Shown here piece after piece: positions 1 to 13,125 of a stretch of DNA of 64,000 nt; the stretch's first letter is position 1; every line of letters begins with the position of its first letter. Made by a program: the position numbers and the translations under genes. The notes below the pieces were generated by a model. That model worked only from the letters and a program-made list of their open reading frames with translations. It was not told the DNA's origin and searched no databases. This DNA is from Pelodera strongyloides (lineage: Eukaryota > Nematoda > Chromadorea > Rhabditida > Rhabditidae), in assembly GCA_036852015.1 (NCBI GenBank), contig JAANDG010000098.1, forward strand, positions 248,001 through 312,000, in the 5' to 3' direction.

Positions 1-1502
1 TTCACTCATCTCTTATCGCTGTCAAATGGTCTGATAATCTGCCATCTCGCACATTTTGCTGATGCACACTTTACGAGAACGGTGCGCAAGCCAACGTGAG
101 GGTCCAAAGTACACACAAGGATTCCTAAGCGTTACATGTGGTCATCGAACATAAGAACAAACTACACGTGATCGATGCCCTTTGAGACATCCGCGATAGA
201 TTTTTTACGCTCATCTGGATGGTGATTTTGGCACTCTTTTACTTTTTGCCAATCATCAAGATCTGCATGAAGTCAATAAATTTCCATAGAATCCCAACTA
301 AGCAATTTGCCCACGATAATACTCGGTTGCTCTGTAGGCATATTTTAGGGTAGTTTTTTTTTTACTTTGTTGTGTTCCTTGTTGAACGTAGAGTGTTGAT
401 ATAAAGAATAAAAAAGGAAACCTATTTGAGATAAACCATCCTTTTTTATTTACAACCTTTACAATGATTTTTTTCCTTGTGGAAAGTGAAAAAGGCATGT
501 GAAAAGCATTTCTTTCTTCAAGGTTTCAAGGTTCTTGTTTGATACAGAAAATATGCTGATAAGTTGATTCGTTCCTTGATTAGGAAGGTTTTCACTTGAA
601 CAGGCGTTCGTTTCCATAACCAAGCTCAAGGTGAATCAATTTTGTGCCATTTGTATTGCAGTTTTACATAACGAAGAATACTTTTTGTTTGTGCGTGGTC
701 TATGGGTAAAAATTTTCTTCCCTCAAGCTTTCGGATTTAAGGGCAAAAGATTGTTTATTATATGACTATCATATTTGTTTAGCGGTTCTTTGAAAAAAAA
801 ACATGATCTTCAAGGCTTTCTTTTTGGTACTGCCGATTAGGAAAAAGACGTGTCCATAACATTATTGGGATTGTTGAGTACTCCAATATAGTTTTCTTCC
901 TACGTTTCTTCCAAGAAAAAAAATAGGTCCAACTGGTCTTTTCGATTTTTTTTACATTATATTTAAGTATACTGAAAATAACTGGAAATACCTTATCGCT
1001 CTCTTATCTTAATATGTCATTAAACGGCCTGAAAAAAAGTAAAGAAAAACCCCCTTCTCAGGTAGCGTGTATCTGTTTATCTTGACACCGAAAAAATGCA
1101 ACATTAAATAGGCACAAATAAATAGCAATACGAACGAAATACAAAGAACACAGTAAAACAATGTTTACAATTATGAGTATGTTTAAATTATTAGCAGGTT
1201 GAAAGAAAGAGCAATTCAGGACCACGTTAAGGAATAAGAATATCGACAACTACCAAAGCAAAGTGTATAGAGCAAACACGAAGGCAAAATCGGGAAACCC
1301 AAAAAAGTTGTTCAAACAGTCTCATGGAAGTTGTGGTTTATGCCCGCTCATTCAATGGGTGTCCAATTATTTTCACTTATAAATGAAGTTACAGAAAGTC
1401 ATGGATAAAGCTGGGAAAACAAGTGCCAGGGCCCGACGACAAGTAAATGACAACGATTTAGGCTATTAGATATTTACGTGATTCTTCCTGAGCGTCAAAA
1501 TG
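1..1502. other. AT-rich flank downstream of the secreted-protein gene
   Basis: No exon or structured element is supportable here. The stretch is rich in A and T runs, and the only open frames are short and lack plausible splice partners. The part next to 1503 should hold the 3' UTR of the minus-strand gene that ends there. Confidence 0.5.
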
Positions 1503-4500
1503 CTAATTTGTCGGTTGCGTTGTGTTTTTAATATTAAACTTGTCAAGGCTGTCTTTCAACTTGGTGATCACTTTTGGTGAGATCTTCTGCAGGGCTGGCG
1601 CAACTATCCCGGCAATCTTACTCCAAGCATCATTTTCTGGTTTCTGTGCCGTTTCTTCTAGAGCTGAGACGGCTGCGTTGAAGTAGGAACTGGCCTGGAA
1701 ATCCTTGATGGTGTTAAACTATATTTTTTTAATATTATCAACCTTTCTTGTAATCCAGTATATTAGTGACCCAATGTTTTCAAATACCGATCACGAACTT
1801 CTTCGCAGTATGTGTTAAGCTGCAGCTGCCCGATAACAGATACACAACAACTTGTTATTTTATGTTTTAGCATGCAGATCGTACCTTATTGGATAAATCG
1901 TCAAAGTCGAGGTTGGGCATCATTTCCTCCACCGTGTCCCTAATGTCCATGTCCTTTTCTGTGGCATCGTGCATTTGACGTGTGGTGAACTGTTTCTGCG
2001 ATGGGGTCACCTCAAAATGAACGTTAGAACCCATAAATTGACCTTTCCAGTACACAGTGGCAGTAGCATTTTGGGAAACAAAGCCTCAGAAATCTTTAGT
2101 ATCGATTGTGTTGTTGCTTCTTAGGCATTTAAATAACGTCCCATTTTGAAACAAACCAGGAACTTTACTTAAAGAAAAATTGTACCCACTGATACAAACG
2201 GTACCTTTGTCGTTGTTGCATCGGAATCGACCCAATTGATTTGGATTCTAACTGGAGATGTTGGCAGTTTTTTGGGATCAGTTGGGGAATCTCGTGGGCG
2301 GTAAACGAATAGTGGATTGAAGGAGTGACTCTTATTGATTGCAGGTGTGTAGTCTTCCTGAAACAAAGAATAAAATGAACAGTAAAGAGGAAGCACTCGT
2401 TCTGTCTCTACAAATCGGTTTCTCACTTCAAAGAAAGAAGCGTGTGATATTTTACTGGCGAGTATTTGCGGGTCGTTCACTCCTACCTTCACCGGCAGTA
2501 TGGGCTGTGCTACCGATGTTATCGCAGTCGTCGTTGTGATTGTTCGTTGTGTTGTAGGGTTTAATTGCTTCGGATTTGGTAACCACGGAAGCAATTGAAC
2601 AGTTCCATTGATAGGCTTCTGTGTTGATGCGGCACGTGTTGTTGTGACGTACGACTTCCATGTAATGGGCGTTTTTGAAGAATGGCGAACCAGTGCAAAG
2701 TCATTATGCATTATGTTGGGAATGGGTCTCGCTCCGGAGAACGTTCGGACGTTATTTAGCTTGGCTGATGATTGATACTTGGTTATCAGCGGATGCATGA
2801 ACATTGGCTGATTTGTTCGTTGCGTCTTTGACCGAGAATCAACACGACGGACGCTGGATCTCGCAGGATTCTGAAGGATTTATTTTTTAAGGAAAAAGGT
2901 TCATTCACTCCAGAAACAGACAGAGAACATAAGTCTACTGGCTTCCATGCCTTCAAAAGGATCTAGTAATGTCTCTTGAACACGTTTATTTTTTATGTGT
3001 TAAAAAGCTGTTGATGAAGTCCCTCGAACAGTGAAAAGGAGAATGTTTGTGTAGAATTTACACGATCCAATCTCACCTTTTTCATATTTTCAATGATCTT
3101 TTCGCGGAATGGTGTACTTGCTTCCGTTCCAGCACTGTGAAGAGGTTCCTGAATTCACTCGTGTATAATCCCTCAACATGACTACCATTTATGAAAGTAA
3201 TACTGATGAATCACCCACCTTTGGTAGTCCGATCTTTTTGGGATCATTTTTGTTTTTCTTGGGCTTCTTGTTTATTGAGTGTTTGCACTGCACAGGGTAC
3301 TCGTTGTCCAGAATAACCTCAACAGAATACGGAATATTGTGGAAGCAGATTTATTTTCACATGCTAAAGCACCTGGCCGCCAAGCCGGCTAGTAATCTTA
3401 ATAAGTTTGCACTCTTTTGAATGGACATGCTAATCGTTGCTTAATACAGTGAATTCATCTTTGATTGTATGAATCACTGTAGTCTTACCCTTAGACAGAT
3501 TTACGGTCTGTTAGACTAATAATGAGTTGAACTGTTGGGAATTAACAGAATTTAATGAAGCGGCTGAAGAGCAATGAAAAGCTAACGGTGGAAGATCAAG
3601 AATACTCTCCTACAACCTACAACACACATGATTGGTTTACCTGTTGCAATTGCGTGTAAAACTGTGCTGCCTCAACTCCACACTGTTCCTCGACTCGTAG
3701 AACAACACAGACGGCCAGCTCAGAGATATCCACTTTTGCCAAGCAACTATTGTCCCCCGGTGAACATTGTGCCCTTAAGATGTAGAGGATGACCTAACAG
3801 CATTTAATACGACAGCTTTCACAATAGATAACATAACCACTATATTGTACGTTTCAATAAAACTACACAACATATTAATCTTTTACCTGCAACTTGCTAC
3901 TTTCTTCGCAATCAGACTGCTCCCCTTGGCACATTTGCCGTTGATCGGCTCGCGCAGCACATTCTAGAATATATTTTATTTGCAGCAAATTTTAACTGCA
4001 TTTCTTGTATGTATGCTTTTGTTTGCATTTGTATTTATGAGGGTGCACAGTGATAAAGGAAAACTCTACATAATTTTTCATCAATTTTTAAAGCAATGTA
4101 GCCTTAAATATGCTAAAGCGTACCTGAATGCAGCTCACTCTTCGAAGATGAATCTTTTGCCTTTGAAGGGAGAAGGGTGCGCACAAGAAGCTACAAGGCG
4201 CAGTTATACTGATGTTAAAAACTTGCAATAAAAAAGAAAGAGAATCAGTAAAACGGATGCGGTTTCAGTTATTTGCAGGTGAATTTGGTCGTGTTACAAA
4301 CAGTTTCTTTTTGTCAACAGAAATAATTTTCTACTCACATGATCAGTTAGCTAGCTAGCTGCTTCATATGCACATAACATCAATTTGAGCTTGGTGCCGA
4401 CACACCTGTACATTCTTTTGGCTGTTGCCAGTAGTTGCCTCTGAGGATTTGTTCCACACACCGAAAAGCGTTGTTCGAAGCAGGGTAGGGCATTTTGATA

Positions 4501-5099
4501 AGCTCTACATGAATATGAACAAAGGTTAGACGCCTGATTGGGTCTTGTCATAAGCAAGTTTCTGTATTTTCTCTTATTTTGGGCCGCGTTCCTTATAGGA
4601 ACTCTGCAGGAAAACGTAACCCACCTGCAAGTCTTCAGCAGCATTGCTTCTGAGGTGATATTAAGCACAACATTGAGAATTTTCGAGTCAAATGGGACCT
4701 AAGAAATGAAACAATAAGAAGCTATTACACCACAATTGGCGAATAGAGCAAACACTCCTAATAAGTTGTATTTACCTTCTGTGCGTTCACAAGGCTAACA
4801 CATGTCATGTACTCCCCAGGCATGCAAGCCGTAACACATCCTGCAAATACGTTTGATTATCATACAAGGAAACCATGGAAATAATATTTTCATTTCTACA
4901 AAACCAAACTTTATGATTCGTTGACCTACAGTCAGTGCATTATACGGTCAGTGTGCATTAAACACAGTGCATTATACTAAAGCTGGTGATATCGTCGTCT
5001 GTGAGAAAAATGAACGATGTGACAATCATTAAAAAATACGAAAATATTAACTCCTATGTAAGACAAACCTGCGAGCAAAAGAAGGGCGGATATCCGCAT
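1503..5099 (-). CDS. Predicted secreted Cys-rich protein with Thr/Pro-rich middle, 12 exons, unrecognised
   Basis: Exons, read on the minus strand: 5099-5069, 4840-4776, 4698-4625, 4504-4402, 3963-3887, 3773-3641, 3287-3219, 3148-3077, 2870-2487, 2357-2186, 2084-1885 and 1718-1503. Phases agree throughout and give about 531 aa. The start is the first ATG and opens a hydrophobic signal peptide (MRISALLLLAG), so the product should be exported. Residues 12-140 carry many cysteines spaced as C..C, TCRAYQNALPCF, VCG, MYRC, GKC, ASC, AQC, SCL and EQCG. This recalls nematode extracellular Cys domains of the chondroitin-proteoglycan-4/DUF19 kind, which is an inference from pattern only. A Lys-rich stretch, a Thr/Ser/Pro-rich middle (exon 2870-2487) and a helical C-terminus follow. 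Two junctions are weak: the donor at 4401 reads GTCGGC and the acceptor at 2085 reads CTGAG. The function is unknown. Confidence 0.6.
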
Positions 5100-8000
5100 T
5101 AAATAATGTCCTGAAATCATATGAATAATTCATCAATTGGATTGAAAAAAAGGCAACTTGCATGCTTTATGCAATTGCTGAACAAGATAAAAATTAAATT
5201 AAATAGCTGTGTGATGTTGAAAACATACGAACCCATGGCCTACTGAAATTAAGATGAAAAACAATAATGAGAGAGCCTTTGACCACCGTATAAATGAACA
5301 CTGAAGCGGACCATCCCTCAGATTGTGAGAGAATGGCACTGGCTCGTTTCTTTTACTCTTCAATCTCGATCCGCACTTTGCGTTTACGTTTCCGCGTGTC
5401 AAGCGGCTGTCAATTCGTGTGTACGCTTCCGACATCAAAGCCAACCCAATAGTGAGTCACGCAAGATTCACGTAGACCCCGGCTACCGTATGAGAATGCA
5501 TGCATTTGAGATGTTTGGTTCTTAGGGCACTGCGAAATATAGTATAGTTTGGAAATTATCGCGGTTTGATGTCAATTATGAAAAAGTTTGAGCAATTACA
5601 TAATAACAAACGAACCGTTTTGTTTTGTTATCACGACTATATGTCTCAGACCAAGGATTTCATTAATTGTAAGTGAAGTCATAAAAATAGAGTGTTCGGA
5701 GTCCGTTGGTTCTGATAGACAGTAGTCAGTCGCAGAGCACCTGCACAAGTTCGTGTGCGTGTTGTGTTTGCCGCAAGCGGATACGTGCTTGAAGTTCCTG
5801 GTTTCGACCCGCACGCTGTTGACGATCGGTACAAGACTGAACAAACAAAAATGGTGTGAAGGAGCTTACCGGAGAGCTTACTGAAAGGATACCCGCGGTT
5901 AGACACTAGACCACCATGAGCACAGTTGGCCCTCATAGAAACCAATTACAATGAGCAATGAAACACAGGGTTGGTATGTAGATGCACACAAAACGCGTGT
6001 GTTATATAAACGTGGTACTCCTTTAAAAGCAAGTATATTGTCGAAACTACGAAACAAGAAAAAAGTCCCTATGCTGTTTCCAAGTAAAACATGGATAATC
6101 GTTTCATGCGGAGCACGATGTTCAAATTTTGTAATTCCGTAAACACCGGAGGTAATCGAGCATTGTAAAGTAAAGCCAAACAATTTAAACAAGAGTTTAT
6201 TTTCAACATTTCCAAGAAAGAGTAACAAAAATGTTGCAAAAATATGGATGCAAATTTTTCCAATAGCTACCTAACTGTCACATATCAGGTCCTGCAGGAA
6301 GTTCGTATATTTGGGGTTCCAGCCTCAGCCGCTCCACCATTTGCAATCATCATTCTAAAATATGATTATGCGAGTCAAGAAAATCCGTATCCTAGGAACT
6401 TATGCCATGTTGCACTCGAATGCGTATTTTAACATTTAGAAAATGGTTAGACCCGTCTTAGGAAGAGATCTGAACTCCGCGCGGGTCCCGTGCATGAAAT
6501 ACATGGTCCGGCCGCTCTGGGTTTTTGGTTTCAATAATTGACCGTGTCACAAAACTATAAACGTCTCTAATTGCATTGTTCCAGCTCAACGATACTCATG
6601 ATCAATGATTTACACAATGATGACTTTATAATGCATTTGTCTTTTGACGAAAAACATCTCCTGGCTGATAGGATTTTCTTGATCGTTGCTAAGAGACCAA
6701 AAAAAATACATTTTGAATTCATTAAGAGATCTGATCACTTTTTACCAGGAATTATTCCTTCTAGTTAACTAATGGTGTTTTATAAAAAAGTTTAGGAAAC
6801 ACAACAAAATCCCTTTATCCTACAGAATTACTGGTTTTTACAGCAATAATCGCATGTAAAACAACTCCCGTTCAACGAACTGTATATATTTGTAGTTATA
6901 ATATAAAGGAATTTGTATGTTAGCGTGATTAGTGTCATTTTCATGGAATGGTTGGAAAAATTTAGCGTGGGCACATTAAAATCATGGAATACCTTCTGTT
7001 GTAAGTAATGAGCCGCAAAAATTGTACCGTTTTGTCATGCCGTTACTGAATACTTACATTCCATAGTTCTTATTTCGTAATACACATACAGTAAAACAGC
7101 GTATTTTGATCACTCGCAGAACCAACGCGGAACTGTGCGCCTGGTATACTTTATTTTTGAACCTCCTGATAATAAGACATAATTTGTTCCTTCTTCTCTT
7201 GGAAAGACTAAAATGAAAAACGCCCGCTTCTACGTTAAATGTATTAGTAACGTTAATTTTTTTCCAATGACTGCAAAATGTGCACATGTGTCGACACTTA
7301 AGAAAAAAAAACAGCTGCAAACTGTTTTTCCAGCGCGAGGCGACTTCCCAGAGCAATGTTAACTTGCGTTTAATTTCCATGTTCTCATTATTAGTGTTGA
7401 ATAGTCAGTCGATCAAAATCCTACCTGTATCAAAAAATTACGCCTATGAAACGATTTAATTAGCTAGTTTAATTAATTAACAGCTTAGTACTCAGAAAAG
7501 TGTTCAGCCTTCCACTTGTTTCTAGAAAACGCTCGGAAATTCAATGTACAAGGGATTTTGAATGTATTCCGGACTGATCAAAGTCTGAACTTATTTCTGA
7601 GGCTTCTTCAAAGGTTATTTTTGTATCACAATCCAACTAACCATGTCAAGCGCGTGACATTTTTCCTTTCACTTTTTTTCCGCTGCCGAAGTCCATGCTA
7701 CAACTTTCTCTCCGTGTTACTTCTCCCAGTCACTCTCCTTTCCCAAAACGTTAAGGAGGTTCTCTCACATAGATGCTCCGCTCTTTCACCTCTTTCTCTC
7801 AGATTGTTACGTGATCAATTGTGTGTGTCTCTTTTGCGGTCTAACTGTTTGCTGAAGAGAAATGTCGCTTTTCTTCCGCCTTTCCTGTTAAATTGCACAA
7901 CCAAATCACTTTTAATTAAAACATTCAGAAAGTTTACGCATAGTTTTTACCCACTCGTTTCACCACGAAATTGGAAAACGACTTTCATGATAGGGCATAC

Positions 8001-10564
8001 GAATTCCATTTGATAAAAAAATGCACTTTTAAAGTGGTCACGAGTGACATAATTACACAATTATTGTTGAAATATGCGTATTGACTTTGGTGGTGAATTC
8101 CACAACGACAACAAAAGTTTGTTGCACAATAGAGTTTTTGTCAGTTTTAATGTAGCTCTAATTTTGCGAACATAGGATAAAGCATACTCTCAAAGGCAAG
8201 TGGCTCATTGATCTTTCCACGGGCTAACAATAAAGGTTGTTATTCAAAATTGGTCAAGCGCGAAAACATTTTTTTGTTTGTCCGAGTTATGCACTCTTCA
8301 CATTCATTGATTTCTTCTTCTCTGGGTTTTAAAGCTACGACACTAAGAAATTGAGTTCAGTCTTATTCATTCCCAGCTTGAATTAGAGAATATGAGTGGT
8401 TTTCTATGTAGGGGATTAAGACATACCTTGGTTGGAAGGACTAGTTATCCAGTATCAAAGCATTTGCCGATAGCAATATGGTACTACTCATTCAGGTAAC
8501 TTTCCATGAATTCGCAGTTGTTGAATTGTAAGGCTTTCTCAGTTTAGCACCATAACATAGTGTACCGCAGCATATCATAATGTATAGTTACTTCATACTT
8601 TTATTACATTATGAGTGTGTTTTCTTGATATCAATTTCTCCAAGTGTGCTTTCGCTTTTATGACATGTGTGGGAATAACTAGTTGTATGTAATTTGCTTA
8701 CTCAAGTTTCCGGTCAAATGTGCACGTCACATGCACGTTTTAGGAACCAATTAATTTTCCGCCTTTTAGTTTCCGTCGTTTCAATGGGTTCATGTTTGCT
8801 TTTCCACTTTCCATTGAATAACTAGAAAAAAAAGAGAAATGTTGGATAAATAGAAACCACTTCATGGGGAAATTCTTTTTTTAATTATATTTGTTTACTA
8901 GCAAATATCACATATGCGCTACATGTGATCGCTCTCCAAATAAACAGACATTTTTTATGTGGATTTAAAAAATGCATGGGCATAGTCAACATATTTACTT
9001 GATTTGTGTCCGGTTAACATTCTTTGAAACATATAGTGTTTCTTGTTCGTTAGTAAAAGAACCAAGATCAACTTAACTTCTCCGCAGATTTTTTTTCGCC
9101 GCTTTTCTTCATTTCCAGCTGGCGATTTCATAATAGTTTCCTTTTCGGGAAATGTCTCGTCTACTTAATGACTCTTTGATTTGTGATCATTCCCGATTCT
9201 CACACATTACGTGTTGACGCTCATCAACAAAACAGAAACTATTTTGAGATCCGTGAACATTGCTCTAGTCTAGCAGAAACATCCTTTGAACACCGAGAGT
9301 TACTTTAAACATTAAACTATGCTTAAAACTTACTAAACTTCATGTGTTATATAATTTAATTTTACTAGGTTTGGGTTTTTGCTTTGTTTGTTTGCTGACT
9401 AACTATTGCGTCACTGTGACCACTCAATGGAAAAAATACGTCAGTAGTCTGTCTCCTTGCAAGGAAAATGATTTATTTAAAATTGTGCAATTCATAAAGC
9501 AACCGTGTTTGATGAGTTTTACCGCGCATCGCATAATGTACTTGTAGTTTGTAGTCCCGACAAGTAAATTTGGAACCGCGCCAAGTTTTGCAGGACCCGA
9601 GGGCACGATAAAGGTGCATGCGCTTTCGCATGATCCGGACTCGGGACATTGATTTATGACCAGAGACGCACTTGTCTTGTCTCCTTTTTGGATATTACGT
9701 CATCATATTTTTCAGTTTGTTTTAAGCTTCCTTTGCCTCCATTGATACCATTGACTGAACCTAATAGTTTGTGTTGTTTGTGTAATCTTTGTTTCTCGTT
9801 TTTTTATGTTGTGTCACTTGAGACCCGCCAAATTGTAATAGAAAATATTGTAGAACATTTTTTGGAACCCTGACTGCTGTTCTAATTGAACCCAATGTTA
9901 AATTTTTGATAACGCTTTTTTAGTTCACTGAAACAAAATTTTACTGCTCTGCTTTCATTTTCTGGCTTCTTTCTTTCCCGGTCTTGATAGTTTGTTATTT
10001 TTTTCCGGTGTATTTGTATAAGAAAATTGTTAGAATTAGATTTTTCTAGTTTCTGCTATATTAGTTTAGTTTTTACTGTTTGTTGTATGCTGTTTGTTGT
10101 CATGCTCATTGTCTTTGATTTAATGTTAGGTATACCCCACGTGTGAAGAGATAATAATGGTTTGTTTCGCTTATTTGTGCTTTTCACACATTTACTGTCT
10201 TTCCAACGGGTAAGCACTTTCATGTTTGTCTTAATTACAAATTTAATTCAGCAATGGTGTGAGCTGTGATTTACCATCACACCTCTTGCTTATCATCCCC
10301 ACACGAGACCGGTTTCGCTTTTCGATTGATTTTAGACTATTCCACCGCCGAGATCTGATCTTTTAAGCCTACTATGAATGGAACTAAAACATGCCATTTT
10401 GATCCTTGAATAATATTGCACAATCGTGGAAATGTGATAATGTTTTTCTTGTTATCAAGCTGTCGATCGAACACTCCAACCGTTTTGCTCCTACCGTTGT
10501 TTTTCTCGTCAAACCCGTTTTCTATTTTACCTTGAATTTCGTCGAGTACATCTGTTGTGTTTTC
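5100..10564. other. Long AT/T-rich intergenic region
   Basis: About 5.4 kb between the divergent secreted-protein gene and the first tandem paralogue. I found no exon with sensible splice sites or recognisable product. The longest open frame (7516-8013, plus, 165 codons) is T-rich and reads as low-complexity Leu/Phe/Ser sequence. The part close to 10564 should contain the promoter of the first paralogue. Small GC-rich hairpin-like sequence occurs near 9550-9650. Confidence 0.45.
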
Positions 10565-10566
10565 AG
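10565..10566 (+). promoter_or_regulatory. Candidate splice (possibly spliced-leader) acceptor before the first paralogue
   Basis: A pyrimidine-rich run followed by TTTTCAG ends here, 8 bases before the ATG at 10575. Such a short leader is typical of nematode trans-splicing, although a cis-spliced 5' UTR exon upstream would look the same. Confidence 0.45.
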
Positions 10567-10574
10567 GAAGGAAG

Positions 10575-11782
10575 ATGCCTTTTGGATTCCGCGGTCTGTA
10601 CGACAGATTTACCAAGCCATCGGCCGGAAACGATGCTCCTACTCCCGCTTTCAACTGGTCGCCGAACACTGCACCGCCTGCGGTTTCGCTTCCGTCTCCG
10701 ACCTTCTCGTTTGGTACAACCCCTTCCCCATCTCCTCCTTCTTTGGGATCTCCGGTGCCAGAATGGTCGGCTCCCGTTTCGCAGCATTCTCCCACTGTAC
10801 AAACGTCTCCTACCTCTGGATCGGTCTTTTCGTGGGCACCAGCCGAACCGAATCGCAAACGAAAGTGAGTTTTTTAACCATCTTGCTAAACGGACTTGGT
10901 TATGTTGAATACGTATGATTTGCAATGCGACGTCTTCTGGTCTGCTGTAAGGAAACAGGCTGTTTCTTTTGTATTTGAGATAAAATTACAGGATCGATGG
11001 ACCCATCCACATGTCTGAGTCGCGCACCGACCCCAATGGGAATTCCCTTGCAATGGAGACTAATGAGGTATGTGTGTTGTCCGTGTTTGTCCTTTTTGGA
11101 TAAGACTGAGTCAATGAATCTGCGTATGAATTGGTATACCGTTTCATTACTGCCGTTTGTATTTGGTCATCTTTGTGAAGTAAAAACTGAAAATCAACTG
11201 AATTATGTGTCAAGCTAAATTTTATTTTTGCCATTTAGGTGCAGAAGCGCATGAAGGTTGATGTAAAGGATGCCAGCTGTTGGTTTAAGACTGATCTCGT
11301 AGGCAACACATTCGTCGACCAGACTTCCGGTGGTGCTAGACAGGTAATACTTTGTTTCCGTTTTATTGTGTGAATGTCGTGGACCCTTTCAAGCAAAAGT
11401 GTAGGTTGGTCTCCAAATCGAGGTTGCTCTTGGTCATTTGTCGTTACACATTCGTGTTCCACTTCGACAGGACCTTTGGAGGTGACCGCAAACTTTCTTA
11501 ACTTTCTTGTGCAAAACAAACGAAAACATCTAAACCACAACTATACAGACTGTGCGTGTAAAATAGCAGAACATGTACACTTTCATGCAAACGGTAAATG
11601 ATGTATTTACGTCCTTCGAAAACACACGCTAACGTTCAATTCAACTAGGAATGAAGACCTTGCTTTATCATATTTTTTAGGTCCACATATCCGGCAACTT
11701 TGAGAACAAGCGTGTGGCTCATCTCCGAAAGTTTGGATCTGCTGAACAGAAGGACGCTTTTCCGACTGTCTTCCGTCGCTAG
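10575..11782 (+). CDS. Unrecognised small basic protein, copy 1 of a tandem pair
   Basis: Four exons (10575-10864, 10992-11067, 11239-11343, 11681-11782) encode 190 aa with clean GT-AG introns and consistent phases (2, 0, 0). The N-terminus reads MPFGFRGLYDRFTK and is followed by a Pro/Ser/Thr-rich region to about residue 85. Then come a serine-phenylalanine-tryptophan motif and a basic cluster, NRKRK, at the first splice junction, which could be a nuclear localisation signal. The C-terminal half holds blocks shared with copy 2: DPNGNS, KRM.VDV.DA.C, LVG.TFVD.T, RQVH.SGN. There is no signal peptide or membrane segment. Exon GC is well above that of the introns. I do not recognise the family. 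Role unknown; a nuclear protein is an inference from the basic motif. Confidence 0.85.
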
Positions 11783-12172
11783 ATACATCCATTCTGCCTC
11801 TCACAGCGACTGAGGCTTCATGAGGTCCTTTATAAGTTTTACAGTTTTCGGTTTTATTTGATTATTGAAAATCTAGTGTAACGTAACACTGATTCAGCTT
11901 GTGAATTTTATATTCTACTGCTAGGCGTGCGGTTTTAGTCTAGAATGTTTGTTTTATATATTTGTTGTGCGGAATTTCAGAGGGTCCCGGTTTACGTTCT
12001 GAGTAAGTATTGTACATATTTGTGTGGCCCGGTATAAGTTGACCAATACTTGCTTGTTTTATATAGTGCGATCATATTATTGTTTGCCTGATAATTTTCC
12101 CAGTTAATAATGCAATACGTGTAGAAGTTTTGCCGGTTGCAGAGTGGATAAGCCTCCATTTCTAGGTCCTTA

Positions 12173-12444
12173 GGGCGCGTTCGGGATTGATTTTCCGAAA
12201 GGAAACTCGGCCAAATCCTCGTTCGGGATGGACTTTTTGGAAACGTTCCAATGCTTGGAGAAAACAAAAAGTCCAGTATGAATTAGCTTGCGAAAAACGT
12301 TTCCCGCGCATATTTTTCAAATTTTCCATGCTAATTCATACTGTATTTTTTGTTTTCTCCAAGCATTGGAACGTTTCCAAAAAGTCCATCCCGAACGAGG
12401 ATTTGGCCGAGTTTCCTTTCGGAAAATCAATCCCGAACGCGCCC
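12173..12444. mobile_element. Foldback MITE, 272 bp, TTA target duplication (Harbinger/Tourist-like)
   Basis: The two ends are inverted copies: 12173-12270 is the perfect reverse complement of 12347-12444 (98 bp). Similarity continues imperfectly inward to about 12288 and 12330, leaving a loop of about 40 bp. Termini begin GGGCGCGTTCGGGATTGA. TTA flanks both sides (12170-12172 and 12445-12447), as expected for PIF/Harbinger-type elements, which duplicate TWA. There is no transposase, so the element is non-autonomous. The perfect arms imply recent insertion or gene conversion. Confidence 0.85.
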
Positions 12445-12868
12445 TTAGTGTTTTATATGCTAGTCCAAAGGTAGAAACTGCCTCAATATTATTCCTCATT
12501 TTTTTTGTATAGATGTTTACACAATAGGGAGCTAATTTCATTGTGCGTATTATTGAAAGCGTTTTTTTATTGTGAACCTCGTTTATGTAGTCTTGAAGTG
12601 TGTTTATGTTTAGTCCTAATGCTATCTTGTGCAAAATTTTATTTGTTATTTTCTCTATTTTAGTGTTTACAGGGTATTTTTACGGACAGTCGTCGTTATC
12701 TGTGTATGGTACATTTGAATGTTTTTATATGTGGTTGTTTTATATCAGTTTGCTAGACGAATGATCATGTGCCTATGGTGTTCACATATCGTTATTTAAC
12801 GGTGGATCTCTTTATTCGTGTATAATTTTAATATTGATCTCCTTTTGAATTATTCGAGACTGTTGTTA

Positions 12869-12874
12869 AATAAA
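12869..12874 (+). terminator. Candidate polyadenylation signal (AATAAA) for copy 1
   Basis: Canonical AATAAA in a T-rich context; the first I can see downstream of the copy 1 stop codon. Confidence 0.4.
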
Positions 12875-13041
12875 GCTTTTTAATAGGACGGCGTTTCTTG
12901 TCGTTTCATGTCATATGACACAAATACTACCGCGAAGCAAATTTTTACGTACACAATTTTATGACGTTTAACTTATGTTCTCTTTCCGTTACTTCAGAAT
13001 CCATTATTCGCAAAACTATCTTTGATGAGCGAAGTTCGCAT

Positions 13042-13125
13042 TTAGATAGTTTGTAGTTTACTCAATTGGTCTTCAAATATCTGTTAGATAGTTTGTAGTT
13101 TAATCAATTGGTCTTCAAATATCTG
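13042..13125. repeat. Tandem duplication, 2 x 42 bp
   Basis: 13042-13083 and 13084-13125 are adjacent copies beginning TTAGATAGTTTGTAGTTTA and differ at one base (C versus A at the twentieth position). The repeat lies in intergenic DNA upstream of copy 2. Confidence 0.85.

Larger units (their letters stand above)
11783..12874 (+). other. Probable long 3' UTR of copy 1, containing a foldback MITE
   Basis: After the TAG at 11780-11782 I see no AATAAA until 12869-12874. If that signal is used, the 3' UTR is about 1.1 kb and includes the inverted-repeat element at 12173-12444. An upstream variant signal cannot be excluded. Confidence 0.4.

Noticed and set aside
7516..8013. 165-codon plus-strand open frame
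   Set aside because: T-rich, Leu/Phe/Ser-dominated translation without recognisable motif or splice partners; typical of pyrimidine-rich nematode intergenic DNA.
10337..10925. Several long overlapping frames on both strands over exon 1 of the first paralogue
   Set aside because: They are shadows of a GC-rich, Pro/Ser-rich exon. Only the frame from 10575 continues through GT-AG junctions shared with the second paralogue.
12187..12634. Open frames with similar peptides on opposite strands
   Set aside because: Both come from the inverted arms of the MITE at 12173-12444, not from genes.
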